From: Psychrobacter immobilis
Lineage (GTDB): Bacteria; Pseudomonadota; Gammaproteobacteria; Pseudomonadales; Moraxellaceae
DNA length: 64,000 bases
Reading direction: 5' to 3'
Assembly: GCF_904846065.1 (NCBI RefSeq)
Contig: NZ_CAJGZV010000001.1
Location: 372,001 to 436,000, forward strand
The notes beneath the pieces were generated by a model, which was given only the letters and a program-made list of their open reading frames with translations, ran no database searches and was not told the DNA's origin. Positions 1 through 10,791 of the stretch are shown piece by piece; the stretch's first letter is position 1, and each line of letters begins with the position of its first letter. Position numbers and translations under genes: made by a program.

Positions 1-1028
1 TGCTTTCCAATATGCTCGTTTAAGTTATTAAGCTTGCCCTCCGCTTGGCTTTTAAGTAGCAGCTCTGAGGTGCCCGTACTGCCTGCATTAAGGAAGAGCT
101 TATCGCAAGTGTAATGCTCCACTTCATCCACACCGCCAGTTTTATTGATGACATGGACTTCTAAACGCAGTTGGTCGTTATCGAGCGCTTGAATGCTATT
201 AACTTTGCGCAAGGTTTTTACCGTGACGTTGCCAGTGGCTTCAGCGTCTTTTAGGTAGGTTAAGTCCAGTGAGAACTTGCCAGCGTTATTACCGTAGATG
301 ACTTCACCGCCCAGTCCTGATTTATAGACTTCGCCCTTCGCTTCCTTTTGCATATAGTCAAAATCGTAGCTATTACCGAAAAACTCTGTTTTTAGTCCCG
401 CTTTTTCGGCTTGGCGTTCAGCTGAACGAGTAAATTCGTAGTGCTCGGATTGATTAAAAAATGACTCCGGAATTTGGCTGACTTTTAATTCTCGCATAGC
501 ACGAGGGAAGTAAGTGTCGTACATCTCATCAGCATCAATCCAAGGGAACGTTTCTTCAAAGTGCGAGCGTCTTGGCTGAATAGCAATCGCGCCATTGACG
601 ATAGAGCCGCCACCATAAGCACGCCCTGCGAATACTTTCATATCGTCGTATTCGATTAAATCCAACACCCCAGGATATTTTCTGATAGGGATTGGAATCG
701 GAATAGGAGCGTTTGGCATATTGCTAAACCAGCTTGAGCGTTTATCAGCGCTAATCATTTTGCAAAAGGTATCATGTTCGGGTGTTCTGTCCCAGCGCAT
801 ACCCATCTCAAGTATCAACACTTTATGACCTTTTTCGCTCAATCGCAGCGCCGATACCGCACCACCATAGCCACTACCAACGATGATATTAGGAAAATGC
901 CCAGCTTGGATGACTTGACTCGGTAGCTTTGGCTGCTTGGCAAGCGCTTGGCAACCACTCACCGTAGCGGAGGTGCTGATAGCCCCTAAGGTTAAACCCA
1001 TGGCTTTAATCAGTTGGCGTCGTTGCAT
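1..1028 (-). CDS. GMC-family FAD oxidoreductase (cholesterol-oxidase-like), 3' end beyond the window
   Basis: The gene runs off the left edge, so only the first 342 residues are visible. The protein starts MQRRQLIKAMG, a twin-arginine signal, followed by a lipobox-like VSGC with Cys at residue 26, so it looks like a Tat-exported lipoprotein. An FAD-binding loop IIVGSGYGGA follows near residues 48-57, and GRAYGGGSIVNGA further on is typical of GMC oxidoreductases related to cholesterol oxidase. The ATG has AGGA six bases upstream. The substrate cannot be told from this part; a sterol or other alcohol is only a family-based guess. The catalytic C-terminal part lies outside the window. Confidence 0.8.
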   Translation of the reverse strand, partial: MQRRQLIKAMGLTLGAISTSATVSGCQALAKQPKLPSQVIQAGHFPNIIVGSGYGGAVSALRLSEKGHKVLILEMGMRWDRTPEHDTFCKMISADKRSSWFSNMPNAPIPIPIPIRKYPGVLDLIEYDDMKVFAGRAYGGGSIVNGAIAIQPRRSHFEETFPWIDADEMYDTYFPRAMRELKVSQIPESFFNQSEHYEFTRSAERQAEKAGLKTEFFGNSYDFDYMQKEAKGEVYKSGLGGEVIYGNNAGKFSLDLTYLKDAEATGNVTVKTLRKVNSIQALDNDQLRLEVHVINKTGGVDEVEHYTCDKLFLNAGSTGTSELLLKSQAEGKLNNLNEHIGK

Positions 1029-1275
1029 GGTGTATCCTAATTTGATATTTAAGCTAAAAAGCCCGTATGAAATAATATTAGCTTTCAACCGCAAAGATGC
1101 GCTAAGCCAAGCGAGCATCATATTAGCAAACATAGGTTGCATTATTATTTCAGTCACACGATTGCTGTAATACTTATAGGCAAGTCGAACTTTAATTCAC
1201 TGATTATTCTTGCAAGTTTTTAGTTAATGACTTAACCAGTTACTTAGCAAATTATTTTTATAGTAAGTCGTAAAC

Positions 1276-1304
1276 TTGACCAAATAGGGAATTTACCTTA
1301 TTAT
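1276..1304 (+). promoter_or_regulatory. Sigma-70 promoter for trpB
   Basis: TTGACC and TATTAT are separated by exactly 17 bases, a near-consensus sigma-70 promoter, 117 bases before the trpB start. It is the only strong signal I see in the 392-base gap between the divergent GMC oxidoreductase and trpB. No attenuator hairpin with a Trp-rich leader peptide is visible in the leader. Confidence 0.6.
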
Positions 1305-1420
1305 CTTGTTTCAATGTACTAGAACACAAATACATTGAAATACTCTTATCCTTAAAAAAGCTAAATAATTCGGCAAAAATATTAATGCTAATACTTCATT
1401 TAAAATAATAAGGCTTAACT

Positions 1421-2647
1421 ATGACAACGCAAAATACCGCTACTGGCTATGGATTACATCAATCAATTTTGCCCAATGACGATGGTTTATACGGAGAGTT
1501 CGGTGGCAAAATCGGTCATCCTGAGCTTGCCAAAGCCATGGCAGAAATCGAAGTAGGCTTTCGTGAAATCATTAAAAATGACGATTTTATTGCTGAGATG
1601 AAGCGCTTGCGTGAGACCTATGTTGGTCGTCCAAGTCCTATTTATCATGCGCAGCGTTTGACCGAGCACTGCGGCGGCGCGCAGATTTATTTTAAGCGTG
1701 AAGATTTAAATCATACGGGCGCGCATAAGATTAATCACTGTCTGGGTGAAGTGTTGTTAGCCAAAAAATTAGGCAAAAAAAAGGTGATTGCCGAAACGGG
1801 TGCGGGGCAACATGGCGTAGCGTTGGCAACGGCAGCAGCATTGATGGGTTTGGAGTGTGAGATTCACATGGGTGTGGTCGATATTAAAAAGGAGCATCCA
1901 AACGTCAGTCGTATGAAGATTTTGGGTGCCAATATCGTGCCAGTCTCGCGTGGCGCGGGTACGCTAAAAGAAGCAGTCGATAGCGCTTTTGAGACTTATT
2001 TGAATGAGCTTGATAGCAGTATGTTTGCGATTGGCTCGGCATTGGGACCAGCGCCATATCCTGAAATGGTCAGCTACTTTCAATCGGTGGTCGGACATGA
2101 AGCACGGGCGCAGTTCCTAGCGACGACCGGTAGGCTACCTAATAAGGTTGTGGCCTGTATTGGCGGCGGCTCCAATGCAATTGGTATGTTTAGCGGCTTT
2201 TTTGATGATAAAGATGTAGAAAAAATAGGCGTGGAACCCGCAGGTGAAGGTCTGGATACCCCTAATCATGCGGCGACGATGTCGCTCGGCGTGAAAGGTG
2301 AGATTCATGGTTTTAAATGCTACGTGCTGCTCGATGAAAAAGGCGAGCCAGCTCCCGTACATTCGATTGCCTCCGGTCTTGATTATCCAGGGGTTGGACC
2401 ACAGCATTCACATCTGCGAGATTTAAAACTGGCTACTTATGAGTCGGCAACTGATGCTGAATGTCTAGAAGCGTTCATGGCATTGTCGCGCCTTGAGGGT
2501 ATTATTCCTGCCTTAGAGTCGGCACATGCCATCGCCTATGCGATGAAAATCGCCAAAGATATGTCAGCGGATGAGACGATTTTGGTCAATTTGTCAGGGC
2601 GAGGCGATAAAGACATTGATTTTATTTTGGATAAAGTGAATTTGTAG
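1421..2647 (+). CDS. trpB: Tryptophan synthase beta subunit
   Basis: TrpB joins indole and L-serine to give L-tryptophan, using pyridoxal phosphate, normally in an alpha2-beta2 complex with TrpA. The 408 residues match the usual length (about 400). The PLP lysine is in HTGAHKINH (Lys103), the phosphate-binding glycine loop is GGGSNA near residue 248, and [10 protein letters not shown] near residue 125 is the conserved catalytic-Glu segment. An AAGG lies about nine bases before the ATG. No trpA or trpF is adjacent: the next gene is an unrelated exporter after 204 bases. The gene therefore stands alone and TrpA must be encoded elsewhere. Confidence 0.96.
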   Translation: MTTQNTATGYGLHQSILPNDDGLYGEFGGKIGHPELAKAMAEIEVGFREIIKNDDFIAEMKRLRETYVGRPSPIYHAQRLTEHCGGAQIYFKREDLNHTGAHKINHCLGEVLLAKKLGKKKVIAETGAGQHGVALATAAALMGLECEIHMGVVDIKKEHPNVSRMKILGANIVPVSRGAGTLKEAVDSAFETYLNELDSSMFAIGSALGPAPYPEMVSYFQSVVGHEARAQFLATTGRLPNKVVACIGGGSNAIGMFSGFFDDKDVEKIGVEPAGEGLDTPNHAATMSLGVKGEIHGFKCYVLLDEKGEPAPVHSIASGLDYPGVGPQHSHLRDLKLATYESATDAECLEAFMALSRLEGIIPALESAHAIAYAMKIAKDMSADETILVNLSGRGDKDIDFILDKVNL

Positions 2648-2851
2648 AAGAAATTGGCTATAAATACAAAAAATACAACACCCATTGAGCGATTAAAAAG
2701 TTATCATCGAGGTTTTTTTTATCACACGATACTTTTTACGACTCAGCCTTTTATAAATGCGCTTTTATGATGAATTTTTGATAATGAGAAGTTCATAAAT
2801 CGCCATTTTATAAGTCAGGAGCAGTCGTCTAACGCTTGATAGGATTCACTC

Positions 2852-3754
2852 ATGTCTAACCGCGACCTCATTATTTTTATGACACTGTCCTTTATGTGGT
2901 CGCTGTCTTTTATTTTTTATCGTATTGGTGTGCCTGAATTTGGCTCGTTGGCTTTTGCGAGCCTGCGTGTGGTCTTGGCTGGGCTGACCATGCTGGTTTT
3001 TGTTTTAATCAGCCCAAAAAACAGAGAGGGCATACGGGATAATTGGAAAGTGTTGACGCTGGTTGGATTATTTTCTGCGGCTATTCCTTTTATCCTGTTT
3101 GCTTTTTCAGCGCGCTCGGTAAACGCTGGAGTATTGGCGGTGCTCAATGCGTCTGTGCCAATGATGAGCGGTTTCATCGCCAGCACCTTTTTTAAAGACA
3201 GACTGTCAAGAAAGCAAATTCTCGGTTTAGTCATCGGTGTTATTGGTGTGATTATTTTGATGAGTGAAAATTTATTTGGCGGTAGCGGTCAGGGTGCTGA
3301 GTCAAGTTCAGGGTTGCTACCAATGGGCTATGCGTTACTGGCCTGTGTCGGTTATGCCGTCGGTGCCAATATCACCAGAAACTACTTATATAATGTCTCA
3401 CCAGTCGCTATTACCGCAGGTTCGCTTATCATTGCCAGTATTATCATGCTGCCAATAGCGGTCTACGAATTCCCATATGGCAAAAGCATTAGCCTTACTG
3501 CTTGGGTTTCTGTCATTTGTATTGGCGTATTTTCAACCGCCATTGCTCTGATTTTTATGAATCAATTGATAAAAAGCATTGGCCCTATGCGCGCCACCAG
3601 TATTACCTTGGTGATTCCGATTTTTGCCATTATTTTTGGTTATCTGCTGCTTGGTGAGGCGTTGGACACACCAGCGATTATTGGCTCGATGGTGATATTA
3701 TTTGGTACGTATCTATCTTTAGAGTTGTCTATTAAAAAGATGCTCAAGTCATAA
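2852..3754 (+). CDS. EamA/DMT-family inner-membrane exporter
   Basis: This 300-residue protein is almost entirely hydrophobic and can form ten membrane helices in two homologous halves (roughly residues 5-135 and 155-290), the standard EamA (drug/metabolite transporter) plan. The first half ends with a short polar loop and the second ends in a Lys-rich tail. Family members export amino acids, metabolites or drugs; the sequence does not show the substrate. The gene stands alone, with 204 bases before it and about 400 after it. The start fits the first helix directly. Confidence 0.85.
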   Translation: MSNRDLIIFMTLSFMWSLSFIFYRIGVPEFGSLAFASLRVVLAGLTMLVFVLISPKNREGIRDNWKVLTLVGLFSAAIPFILFAFSARSVNAGVLAVLNASVPMMSGFIASTFFKDRLSRKQILGLVIGVIGVIILMSENLFGGSGQGAESSSGLLPMGYALLACVGYAVGANITRNYLYNVSPVAITAGSLIIASIIMLPIAVYEFPYGKSISLTAWVSVICIGVFSTAIALIFMNQLIKSIGPMRATSITLVIPIFAIIFGYLLLGEALDTPAIIGSMVILFGTYLSLELSIKKMLKS

Positions 3755-4153
3755 AGGTCTTTGATTGATTCATCGTTCAGGCGGATAGGTGATGAGTAGA
3801 TTTTTGACTGAGAGGTTATGAGTACAAGTTATTTGTAATTAATAATATTCTGCTATTTATGTTTTTCAATGGAGAGGGTTACTGCCAAATCCAATGCCAA
3901 TAGTTTAGATTAACTTTATTAAATGTATCTGTTTGTAAATTATACTTGAATATAAGCAGCTATTCCTCATTAAGAAAATGGCTGGTTAATGTAGTGTTTC
4001 ACTTATTTCTAGTTAAGCTATTAGCGAAGCAACGATGCATTCTATTGACCCAATAACTTAGAAGGTTTTCATAGTTTGATCAAATTACTTAAGAGTAATA
4101 AGTATCATAATAATGAATACCAACTCATAAAAACAAACAAAGTAAGGCTTTTT
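3755..4153. other. A/T-rich intergenic stretch without a visible gene
   Basis: About 400 bases between the EamA exporter and the Old Yellow Enzyme gene. No convincing coding frame is present; the frame of the next gene is open back to a TTG at 4076 but this part reads as low-complexity Lys/Asn-rich sequence. I see no clear terminator hairpin and no well-spaced promoter pair. Confidence 0.5.
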
Positions 4154-5257
4154 ATGGCACACGATAATTTATTTGAACCCGTAAAAATGGGTACGCAGAC
4201 CTTAAAAAACCGTATCATCATGGCACCGTTGACACGTCTGCGTTCGATCGAACCTGGCGATGTACCGACGGCACTTGCTGGAGAGTATTATTCACAGCGT
4301 GCGAGTGCTGGGCTTGTTATTACTGAAGCGACGCAGGTATCTTTTCAGGCAAAGGGCTATGCTGGCGCGCCGGGTATCCATACCCAAGATCAAATCACTG
4401 CGTGGAAAACCATCGTTGATAATGTCCATGCCAAAGGTGGCAAAATTGTCGTACAGCTATGGCACACAGGATTGGTCGCGCATGAAAGCGTGCAGCCTGA
4501 TGGCAAAGCGCCGATCTCAGCGTCTGATGTGCATGTCGGTGTGCGTACGTCATTGCGTGATAGCAATAACCACGCCATCCGCGTTGAAGCGACCACGCCA
4601 CGTCCAGCCACCCTTGACGAAATTAAGCAAGTCATCGCTGATTTTGCCCAAGCGACCAAAAATGCTAAAGAAGCAGGCTTTGATGGGGTAGAGATTCATG
4701 GTGCACACGGTTATCTATTGCATCAGTTTTGGGTTGAGCAAACCAATCAACGTGATGATGAGTATGGCGGTAGCCGTGAGAATCGTGCGCGTTTAACACT
4801 TGATGTTATCGATGCTTGTGTTGATGCGTGGGATGCTGATCATGTGGGTATTCGTATCTCGCCACTTGGCACGTTTAACAATGTAGAAGCAGGCTACAAC
4901 GAAGACGAAAACATCTGGCTAGTTGAACAGATCAATAAGCGTGGTCTGATGTATTTGCATATCTCTGAGCCTGATTGGGCAGGTGGCACGCCTTATAGTG
5001 ATGCATTCCGTCAGCGTGTCCGTGATGCTTTTGATAATATGATTATCGCTGCTGGTGGCTATACGGCTGAAAAAGCGGAGAAAAATATCAAGGAAGGCTA
5101 TATCGATGCGGTTGCTTTTGGCCGTGATTATATCGCCAATCCTGATTTGGTTGAGCGTATCCGGGAAGGGGCGGCGCTCAATGAGCAGCACCCAGAGAGT
5201 TTTTATGGTGGCGGTAATGAAGGCTATACCGATTATCCATTCCTTAACCAAGCATAA
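4154..5257 (+). CDS. nemA: Old Yellow Enzyme family FMN oxidoreductase (N-ethylmaleimide reductase type)
   Basis: FMN-dependent ene-reductase that uses NAD(P)H to reduce activated C=C bonds, maleimides, quinones or nitro compounds. N-terminal [20 protein letters not shown] is the OYE signature. [14 protein letters not shown] carries the paired His ligands and the active Tyr, and [13 protein letters not shown] is the other family hallmark. I start it at ATG 4154 because TAAGG lies six bases upstream and the family begins at this point; the frame stays open back to 4076 but has no family-like sequence there. That gives 367 residues, the usual length. It is monocistronic, followed by a strong terminator. 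The exact substrate is unknown. Confidence 0.9.
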   Translation: MAHDNLFEPVKMGTQTLKNRIIMAPLTRLRSIEPGDVPTALAGEYYSQRASAGLVITEATQVSFQAKGYAGAPGIHTQDQITAWKTIVDNVHAKGGKIVVQLWHTGLVAHESVQPDGKAPISASDVHVGVRTSLRDSNNHAIRVEATTPRPATLDEIKQVIADFAQATKNAKEAGFDGVEIHGAHGYLLHQFWVEQTNQRDDEYGGSRENRARLTLDVIDACVDAWDADHVGIRISPLGTFNNVEAGYNEDENIWLVEQINKRGLMYLHISEPDWAGGTPYSDAFRQRVRDAFDNMIIAAGGYTAEKAEKNIKEGYIDAVAFGRDYIANPDLVERIREGAALNEQHPESFYGGGNEGYTDYPFLNQA

Positions 5258-5342
5258 TCGATAATCAGCTGCCCTTATGATTAGCTAACCTTAAGGTGTG
5301 TTAAAAACACCCTCACCGTTAGCCGATACATAAGCACATAAT

Positions 5343-5379
5343 AAAAAGCCACCTGACGCAGACCGTCAGGTGGCTTTTT
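5343..5379. terminator. Bidirectional intrinsic terminator between nemA and pirin
   Basis: A perfect 16-bp stem runs from AAAAAGCCACCTGACG to its complement with a five-base loop (CAGAC). It has A5 on one side and T5 on the other, so it can stop transcription of both convergent genes. Confidence 0.92.
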
Positions 5380-5395
5380 GATGCCTGTATTTTAA

Positions 5396-6364
5396 CTATT
5401 TGACAAAGTTGCCCGTTTGGTAATCCCGAAACGTTTGGCGGAGCTCTTCTTGGGTATTCATTACAAAGGGTCCATAACCTGCGACTGGTTCACCGATAGG
5501 TTCGCCGCTTAATAGTAAAAGCTTGACTGGTGCTTGCTCGCCATTTTCGGTAGCAGGATAATGCAGCTCAATGTTATCAGTAGCCAGTGTTTGCTGAGCT
5601 TGGTCATCAGTACGGTGCTGAGTTGGCGCATCAAATTGAATCAAATTACCGGCACTGACTGACGTACCATTGACCAGTAGCTCACCTTCTTGTACTAGCA
5701 GTAGTGTATTGTGGGTGTTGGGCACTTTTAGCGTCGTCGCACCCGCAGTATGCAGCTCAATATCCCATAAGTTAATCGGGGTAAAGGTATTTGCCGCGCC
5801 TGTGATTTCTTGCCACGCACCAGCAATGATAGCCGCCTTACCAATTATCGTTTGGTGATCAGGGTTGCTGCTGTCGATCAGCTCAACGATAGGCAGATCT
5901 GCCCGTTTGATGCTTTGATAGTTTGGGTCGGTCAGTTTGTGCGCACTTGGCAAGTTAACCCACAGTTGCACCATACTAAAGACCCCACCGCGTTTACCGA
6001 AAGCCTCCGAATGAAACTCTTCGTGCATGATGCCACGACCTGCGGTCATCCATTGCACATCGCCTTTTTGAATAATCCCTTGCCCGCCTACTGAATCGGC
6101 ATGACTGATTTCACCTTCGTAGGCGATAGTGACGGTTTCAAAGCCTTTGTGTGGATGCTGTCCAACCCCATGCGGCTGTGTTTTATAATTGGGGTTCGGA
6201 TGAAAGGTCGTTGGTTTGCCATAATCGAATAATAAAAAAGGGTCGGTATGGCTATAATTAAAATGAGGGTTGTCGTCAAGATGGTTGATTAAGGTCTTTA
6301 CATAAAAACCGTCACCTACCCAGTGCGGCGCTTTATCACCATGAATATTTTTAATAGGACGCAT
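5396..6364 (-). CDS. Pirin-family bicupin protein
   Basis: A 322-residue protein with the N-terminal cupin metal site of pirins: His70 and His72 in HPHKGFETVT, and His114 with Glu116 in GIMHEEF. The C-terminal cupin is less conserved, as usual. Bacterial pirins bind Fe or Ni and some act as quercetin 2,3-dioxygenases (YhhW); a redox or regulatory role is also reported for the family. The function here is not shown by the sequence. It is monocistronic and convergent with nemA. The length is longer than E. coli YhhW (about 230 residues) and closer to eukaryote-type pirin (about 290). Confidence 0.88.
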   Translation of the reverse strand: MRPIKNIHGDKAPHWVGDGFYVKTLINHLDDNPHFNYSHTDPFLLFDYGKPTTFHPNPNYKTQPHGVGQHPHKGFETVTIAYEGEISHADSVGGQGIIQKGDVQWMTAGRGIMHEEFHSEAFGKRGGVFSMVQLWVNLPSAHKLTDPNYQSIKRADLPIVELIDSSNPDHQTIIGKAAIIAGAWQEITGAANTFTPINLWDIELHTAGATTLKVPNTHNTLLLVQEGELLVNGTSVSAGNLIQFDAPTQHRTDDQAQQTLATDNIELHYPATENGEQAPVKLLLLSGEPIGEPVAGYGPFVMNTQEELRQTFRDYQTGNFVK

Positions 6365-6550
6365 TTATTACCTCGTCAGACAAAACGTATTTTTTAATAA
6401 AAAAGTTCTGTTAAGTTACGCTACATTTATAGCTACCTATATTGTGTTTATTTTAATAATTTATCAAGGTCTAATGTCGATAAAAGGCAACTTAAGTAGA
6501 ATAAAAATAGAGATATCTCGTTAGGGTGTGTTGGGCATTTAGCCATAGCA

Positions 6551-6680
6551 CTGTTTATAAGTGCTGTTTATAAGTGCTGTTTATAAGTGCTGTTTATAAG
6601 TGCTGTTTATAAGTGCTGTTTATAATTGCTGTTTATAATTGCTATCTGTAAGCACTGCCGATAAGCACTGTTTATGATTA
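6551..6680. repeat. 13-bp tandem repeat, ten units, between pirin and baiN
   Basis: The unit CTGTTTATAAGTG occurs five times identically (6551-6615), then twice with one change (AATTG), then three times in degenerate form up to 6680. The repeat lies upstream of the pirin gene and just downstream of the baiN stop, and fills much of the 347-base gap. The unit is not a multiple of three and no frame across it looks coding. Confidence 0.9.
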
Positions 6681-6711
6681 AACAATGCCAAATCGTTATG
6701 ATTAAATGAGG

Positions 6712-8028
6712 TTAAACCACTTCACCGCAGACAAAGCCACTGGCCCATGCCCATTGGAAGTTATAGCCGCCGAGCCAACCAGTAACATCCAGCACTTCAC
6801 CGATAAAGTATAAGCCCTCTTGCATGTTGCTTTGCATGGTCTTTGAGGAGACTTCATCAGTTTTTACGCCGCCGCGGGTCACCTCAGCGGTACGATAGCC
6901 TTCTGTACCAGAGGGTTTGAGCTGCCAGCCATTCAAAGTCGCGCCAAGCTCCGTCAGCCGCTCATCTTTAATATTGGCAAGTTCGGTATCTTTGATATCG
7001 TCCCAAAGGTGCGTTTGTAGCGCGGCAAGCAGCTTTTTTGGTAACTTATTACTGTCATCGCCGCTATCGGTATAATCCGCGACGACCGTCCGAATCAGTT
7101 GCTTTGGGTGCGATTTTTTGTGCGCAAGGAGCAGCGCTGTCATGTCGATATTTGGCAGCAGGTTAATACTAATGGTCTCGCCAGTGTGCCAATAGTTTGA
7201 TAGTTGTAGCATAGCAGGGCCTGACAGCCCGCGATGGGTAAACAACATGGGCAATTTAAAAGAGATGCGCTCATTACTAGCGATGACTGGCAAACTAATA
7301 CCAGCCAAAGATCGGATAAGCTCGCCCGTTTTATCCGTAAAGGTAAAAGGCACTAAGCTGGCATCGGTTGCGATCAGCGTGTGCCCAAATTGCTGCGCCA
7401 ATTCATATCCTAAACCACTGGCTCCCATCGTTGGAATAGACAGTCCGCCCGTGGCGACCACGAGTGACTCACAGCGGTAGCCTGTTTGCGGCAGTTTGGT
7501 TTGATTGGCGGATTCTTTTCTCTCTTGCTTTTCTTTTTTGCTAAGCTGCTTGCTGGTCAGTAATTCAAATTTGGCGTTCTTGCCGTTTTCGATAGCTTGC
7601 ACACTGTCAATCTGCGCATTTAGCTTTACTTGTACACCAGCTGCCGTACATTCCGCGAGGAGCATGGTCAAAATATCTTGCGCTGAATCATCACAAAACA
7701 GCTGACCATGTTCGCGCTCATGGTAAGGGATCTTATGTGCTGCCACCATACCAATAAATTCCCAGCTGGGATAACGACTGAGCGCGGATTTACAGAAATG
7801 TTGATTGGCACCGATAAAGTGCTCAGGCTCCACATAATAATTGGTAAAGTTGCAGCGTCCACCACCTGACATGAGGATTTTTTTGCCCGCTTTATTGGCA
7901 TGGTCTAATACCAGTACGCGGCGACCACGGCGACCCGCTGTGAGCGCACAGTATAGCCCTGACGCGCCAGCGCCGATGATGATGACATCATAGTGGGTGT
8001 ATTGTGATGCATTGCGCAGATTGCTCAT
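6712..8028 (-). CDS. BaiN/YhiN (HI0933-like) flavoprotein
   Basis: A 438-residue FAD-dependent oxidoreductase. The N-terminal dinucleotide-binding loop is GAGASG (residues 19-24), and KILMSGGGRCNFTN is the family-specific motif. The C-terminus closes with VTGWLGGYNFQWAWASG, the second FAD-contact signature. HI0933-like proteins are near-universal in bacteria and their physiological substrate is unsettled; some Firmicute members (BaiN) act on bile acids. A Lys/Glu-rich insert (about residues 155-175) separates the domains. The gene is monocistronic, with the 13-bp repeat just after its stop. Confidence 0.88.
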   Translation of the reverse strand: MSNLRNASQYTHYDVIIIGAGASGLYCALTAGRRGRRVLVLDHANKAGKKILMSGGGRCNFTNYYVEPEHFIGANQHFCKSALSRYPSWEFIGMVAAHKIPYHEREHGQLFCDDSAQDILTMLLAECTAAGVQVKLNAQIDSVQAIENGKNAKFELLTSKQLSKKEKQERKESANQTKLPQTGYRCESLVVATGGLSIPTMGASGLGYELAQQFGHTLIATDASLVPFTFTDKTGELIRSLAGISLPVIASNERISFKLPMLFTHRGLSGPAMLQLSNYWHTGETISINLLPNIDMTALLLAHKKSHPKQLIRTVVADYTDSGDDSNKLPKKLLAALQTHLWDDIKDTELANIKDERLTELGATLNGWQLKPSGTEGYRTAEVTRGGVKTDEVSSKTMQSNMQEGLYFIGEVLDVTGWLGGYNFQWAWASGFVCGEVV

Positions 8029-8300
8029 GGTAGTCTCATAAAATAATAGGTTTAAAAACCAGCCACCAAATCCGTCATCGAATCAACAACGCCGATTGCT
8101 TATCTTTATAGCAGCAGGTCAATAAGAGGGTTTGGTGAAGGGTGTATTTTGGCGTCGTATCTCGCGTGTAGCTATTGTCCATATTTCATACAAGGTTACA
8201 AGGATTAAATGTCATATCGTTATCTGATATCTGGACGGTGATGCCTTTGTTTATACCAAAATCAAAATTTGTGCCAAAATCAAAACATGTTTTAAATTGG

Positions 8301-8378
8301 CCAATACCAATACCAATACCAATACCAATACCAATACCAATACCAATACCAATACCAATACCAATACCAATACCAATA
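8301..8378. repeat. Hexanucleotide microsatellite (CCAATA x13)
   Basis: Thirteen perfect CCAATA units in the 589-base divergent gap between baiN and acs, 240 bases before the acs start. Both strands have an open frame across it (Ile-Pro or Gly-Ile dipeptides), but neither frame has a convincing start or composition, so I read it as non-coding. A perfect array of this length is prone to slippage and could vary the distance between upstream elements and the acs promoter. The rest of the gap holds nothing else I can name. Confidence 0.95.
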
Positions 8379-8617
8379 GTAAAAGCGAGTAGATGCAAAA
8401 CCACACCTCGTCAATAAATTTTATCATGGGTGAGCAAGTATACCGCTATATAGGCATATTGTTATGAATGGCTTTTGATACCTTGCAACCGTTCTGCTTA
8501 TTTGTCAAACTAACCATGAGTGTCACACATTATGGAAGATGACCCTTATCACCTGTACAGGCAGTCGTTTTCGACCGTTATGCGTGCAGGTCATAATAAT
8601 TAAAAAGGACAAATACG

Positions 8618-10579
8618 ATGACTCAAAAATCATTCCCCATTGCGGCCGAATTTATCGCTGCTGCCAATACTACCGCTGAACAATATCGCGAAGACTACGA
8701 AAAATCTATCGAATCACCTCAGGCTAATGATGCTTTTTGGGCGAAGCGTGCCGAGCTGATCGATTGGATAAAAAAACCGACCAAAATCAGCGACGTTAAC
8801 TATGATTTGGATGATTTTCGCATAAAATGGTTTGAGGATGGCGAGTTGAATATCTCTGTCAATTGTCTCGACCGACATGTCAAAAAAAATCCTTACAAGC
8901 CTGCCATTATTTGGGAGGGCGATCACCCTTCACTGCACAAAATCATCTCCTTTAAAGAGCTACATCAAGCGGTCTGTCGCTTGGGTAATTCCATGCGTAA
9001 GCTTGGGGTCAAAAAAGGCGATCGCGTGACCTTATATATGCCGATGATACCTGAAGCAATGATAGCGATGCTGGCATGTACACGTATTGGCGCTGTACAT
9101 TCCGTGGTCTTTGGTGGCTTTTCTGCTGAGAGCTTGGGCAATCGCCTGATAGACAGCCGCTCAAAAATCATCATTACGGCTGATGAAGGCTTACGTGGTA
9201 ATAAGCATACGCCGCTCAAAGCCAATGTCGATCGGGCACTAGATATGGATGGCACTGATAGCGTGACCAACGTCATAGTCGTTCATCGTACGGGCAATTC
9301 TGTACCGATGAGTGGTCGCCGTGATGTTTGGTATCATAACTTGGTCGATGGCGAGTCAGAACATTGCGAGCCAGAAGTTATGAATGCCGAAGACCCGCTA
9401 TTTTTGTTGTATACCTCTGGCTCTACTGGCAAACCTAAAGGTGTGCTGCATACCACGGGCGGCTATATCACCTATGCTCTCTCTACTTTTCGAGATGTGT
9501 TCGATATTAAAGACGATGACGTCTACTGGTGTACTGCGGACGTAGGCTGGATCACAGGTCATACTTATGCAACCTATGCCCCGCTTGCCAATGGCACGAC
9601 GACGGTGATGTTCGAGGGTGTACCAGAATATCCCACATGGGCACGCATCGGTCATATTATCGATAAGCACGATGTGACCATTCTGTACACTGCACCGACG
9701 GCGATTCGAGCGATGATGAAGGAGGGCGATGTCTTTGTGAGGGAGTCTGATCGTTCAGGTTTGCGACTACTCGGAACAGTCGGCGAGCCGATCAATCCAG
9801 AAGCATGGGACTGGTATTATCATGTCGTCGGCGGCGGCAAGTGTCCGATTGTAGATACTTGGTGGCAAACTGAGACAGGCGGCATCCTCATGGCACCGAT
9901 ACCGGGCACGGTCGCCCTCAAGCCGGGTGCAGCGATGAATCCTTTGTACGGTATCAAGCCAGAGATTGTTGATAGTGACGGTACTATGCTAGAAGGCTCT
10001 GCTGAAGGAAACCTAGCTATTAACAGCAGTTGGCCGGGGCAAATGCGTACTATTTATAATGACCATGAGCGTTTTTTACAGACGTACTTTAGTGAGTATC
10101 CCGGTTATTATTTCACTGGTGATGGGGCGCAGCGTGACGAAGATGGACATTACTGGATCACAGGTCGCGTCGATGATGTGCTTAACGTTGCAGGGCATCG
10201 TCTGGGAACAGCAGAAATTGAGAGCGCCGTGGTCGCGCATCCTGCGACAGCGGAGGCCGCCATTGTCGGGATGCCGCACGAGATTCGCGGCATGGGCGTT
10301 TGTGCCTTTATTATTCTAAAATCGGGTGAAAAAGAGACAGAGGCGCTAAAGGCTGAGCTGAATCGACATGTTCGCGCTGAGATTGGTCCGATTGCCAATT
10401 TGGATGCTATTCATATCGTTGAAGCGTTACCCAAAACCCGCTCGGGCAAAATCATGCGCCGGATTTTACGTAACCTTGCGGCAGGTCAATATGTTGGTTT
10501 GGGTGATTTGTCTACTCTTGCGGATAGCTCGGTGATTAATCAGCTGGTTGAGGTAGTCAAAGCTGCGCGAGGAGAGTAG
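8618..10579 (+). CDS. acs: Acetyl-CoA synthetase (AMP-forming)
   Basis: Acs activates acetate with ATP to acetyl-AMP and then acetyl-CoA in the cytoplasm. The 653 residues equal the usual length. Motifs in order: the ATP-binding loop [11 protein letters not shown] (near 265), WWQTETGG (near 414, where the Trp restricts the pocket to acetate), [15 protein letters not shown] (the hinge Asp region) and [11 protein letters not shown] (near 610), whose Lys is the site acetylated by Pat-type enzymes in relatives. AAAAAGGA precedes the ATG at good spacing. It is monocistronic and ends in a hairpin terminator. Together with ackA-pta this gives the cell both high- and low-affinity acetate routes. Confidence 0.96.
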   Translation: MTQKSFPIAAEFIAAANTTAEQYREDYEKSIESPQANDAFWAKRAELIDWIKKPTKISDVNYDLDDFRIKWFEDGELNISVNCLDRHVKKNPYKPAIIWEGDHPSLHKIISFKELHQAVCRLGNSMRKLGVKKGDRVTLYMPMIPEAMIAMLACTRIGAVHSVVFGGFSAESLGNRLIDSRSKIIITADEGLRGNKHTPLKANVDRALDMDGTDSVTNVIVVHRTGNSVPMSGRRDVWYHNLVDGESEHCEPEVMNAEDPLFLLYTSGSTGKPKGVLHTTGGYITYALSTFRDVFDIKDDDVYWCTADVGWITGHTYATYAPLANGTTTVMFEGVPEYPTWARIGHIIDKHDVTILYTAPTAIRAMMKEGDVFVRESDRSGLRLLGTVGEPINPEAWDWYYHVVGGGKCPIVDTWWQTETGGILMAPIPGTVALKPGAAMNPLYGIKPEIVDSDGTMLEGSAEGNLAINSSWPGQMRTIYNDHERFLQTYFSEYPGYYFTGDGAQRDEDGHYWITGRVDDVLNVAGHRLGTAEIESAVVAHPATAEAAIVGMPHEIRGMGVCAFIILKSGEKETEALKAELNRHVRAEIGPIANLDAIHIVEALPKTRSGKIMRRILRNLAAGQYVGLGDLSTLADSSVINQLVEVVKAARGE

Positions 10580-10633
10580 GCTAAATTATCGATTAAAAGC
10601 ACGTTCAGTAAATAGACGATTAGCGTTCAGAAA

Positions 10634-10665
10634 AGTCATGTTATGAAAACTAGCATGGCTTTTTT
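10634..10665 (+). terminator. Intrinsic terminator of acs
   Basis: Stem AGTCATGTTA/TAGCATGGCT (ten pairs, two of them G-U), seven-base loop, then T6. Confidence 0.8.
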
Positions 10666-10791
10666 ACGCAGACGATATTGATATCAACAAACTTTAAAGG
10701 TTCAATACTTTCTATAACCATCTTATCTAACGATAACCACATTATCTAAAACATTCCTACTATTATCGCTCCCTTTTTTATCAAACATTAT

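Noticed and set aside
937..1170. 77-codon plus-strand frame over the GMC oxidoreductase start
   Set aside because: It is antisense to a well-supported gene and has no ribosome site.
8175..8417. Open frames with Ile-Pro or Gly-Ile dipeptide repeats on both strands
   Set aside because: They are produced by the CCAATA microsatellite; neither has a convincing start or non-repeat protein sequence.
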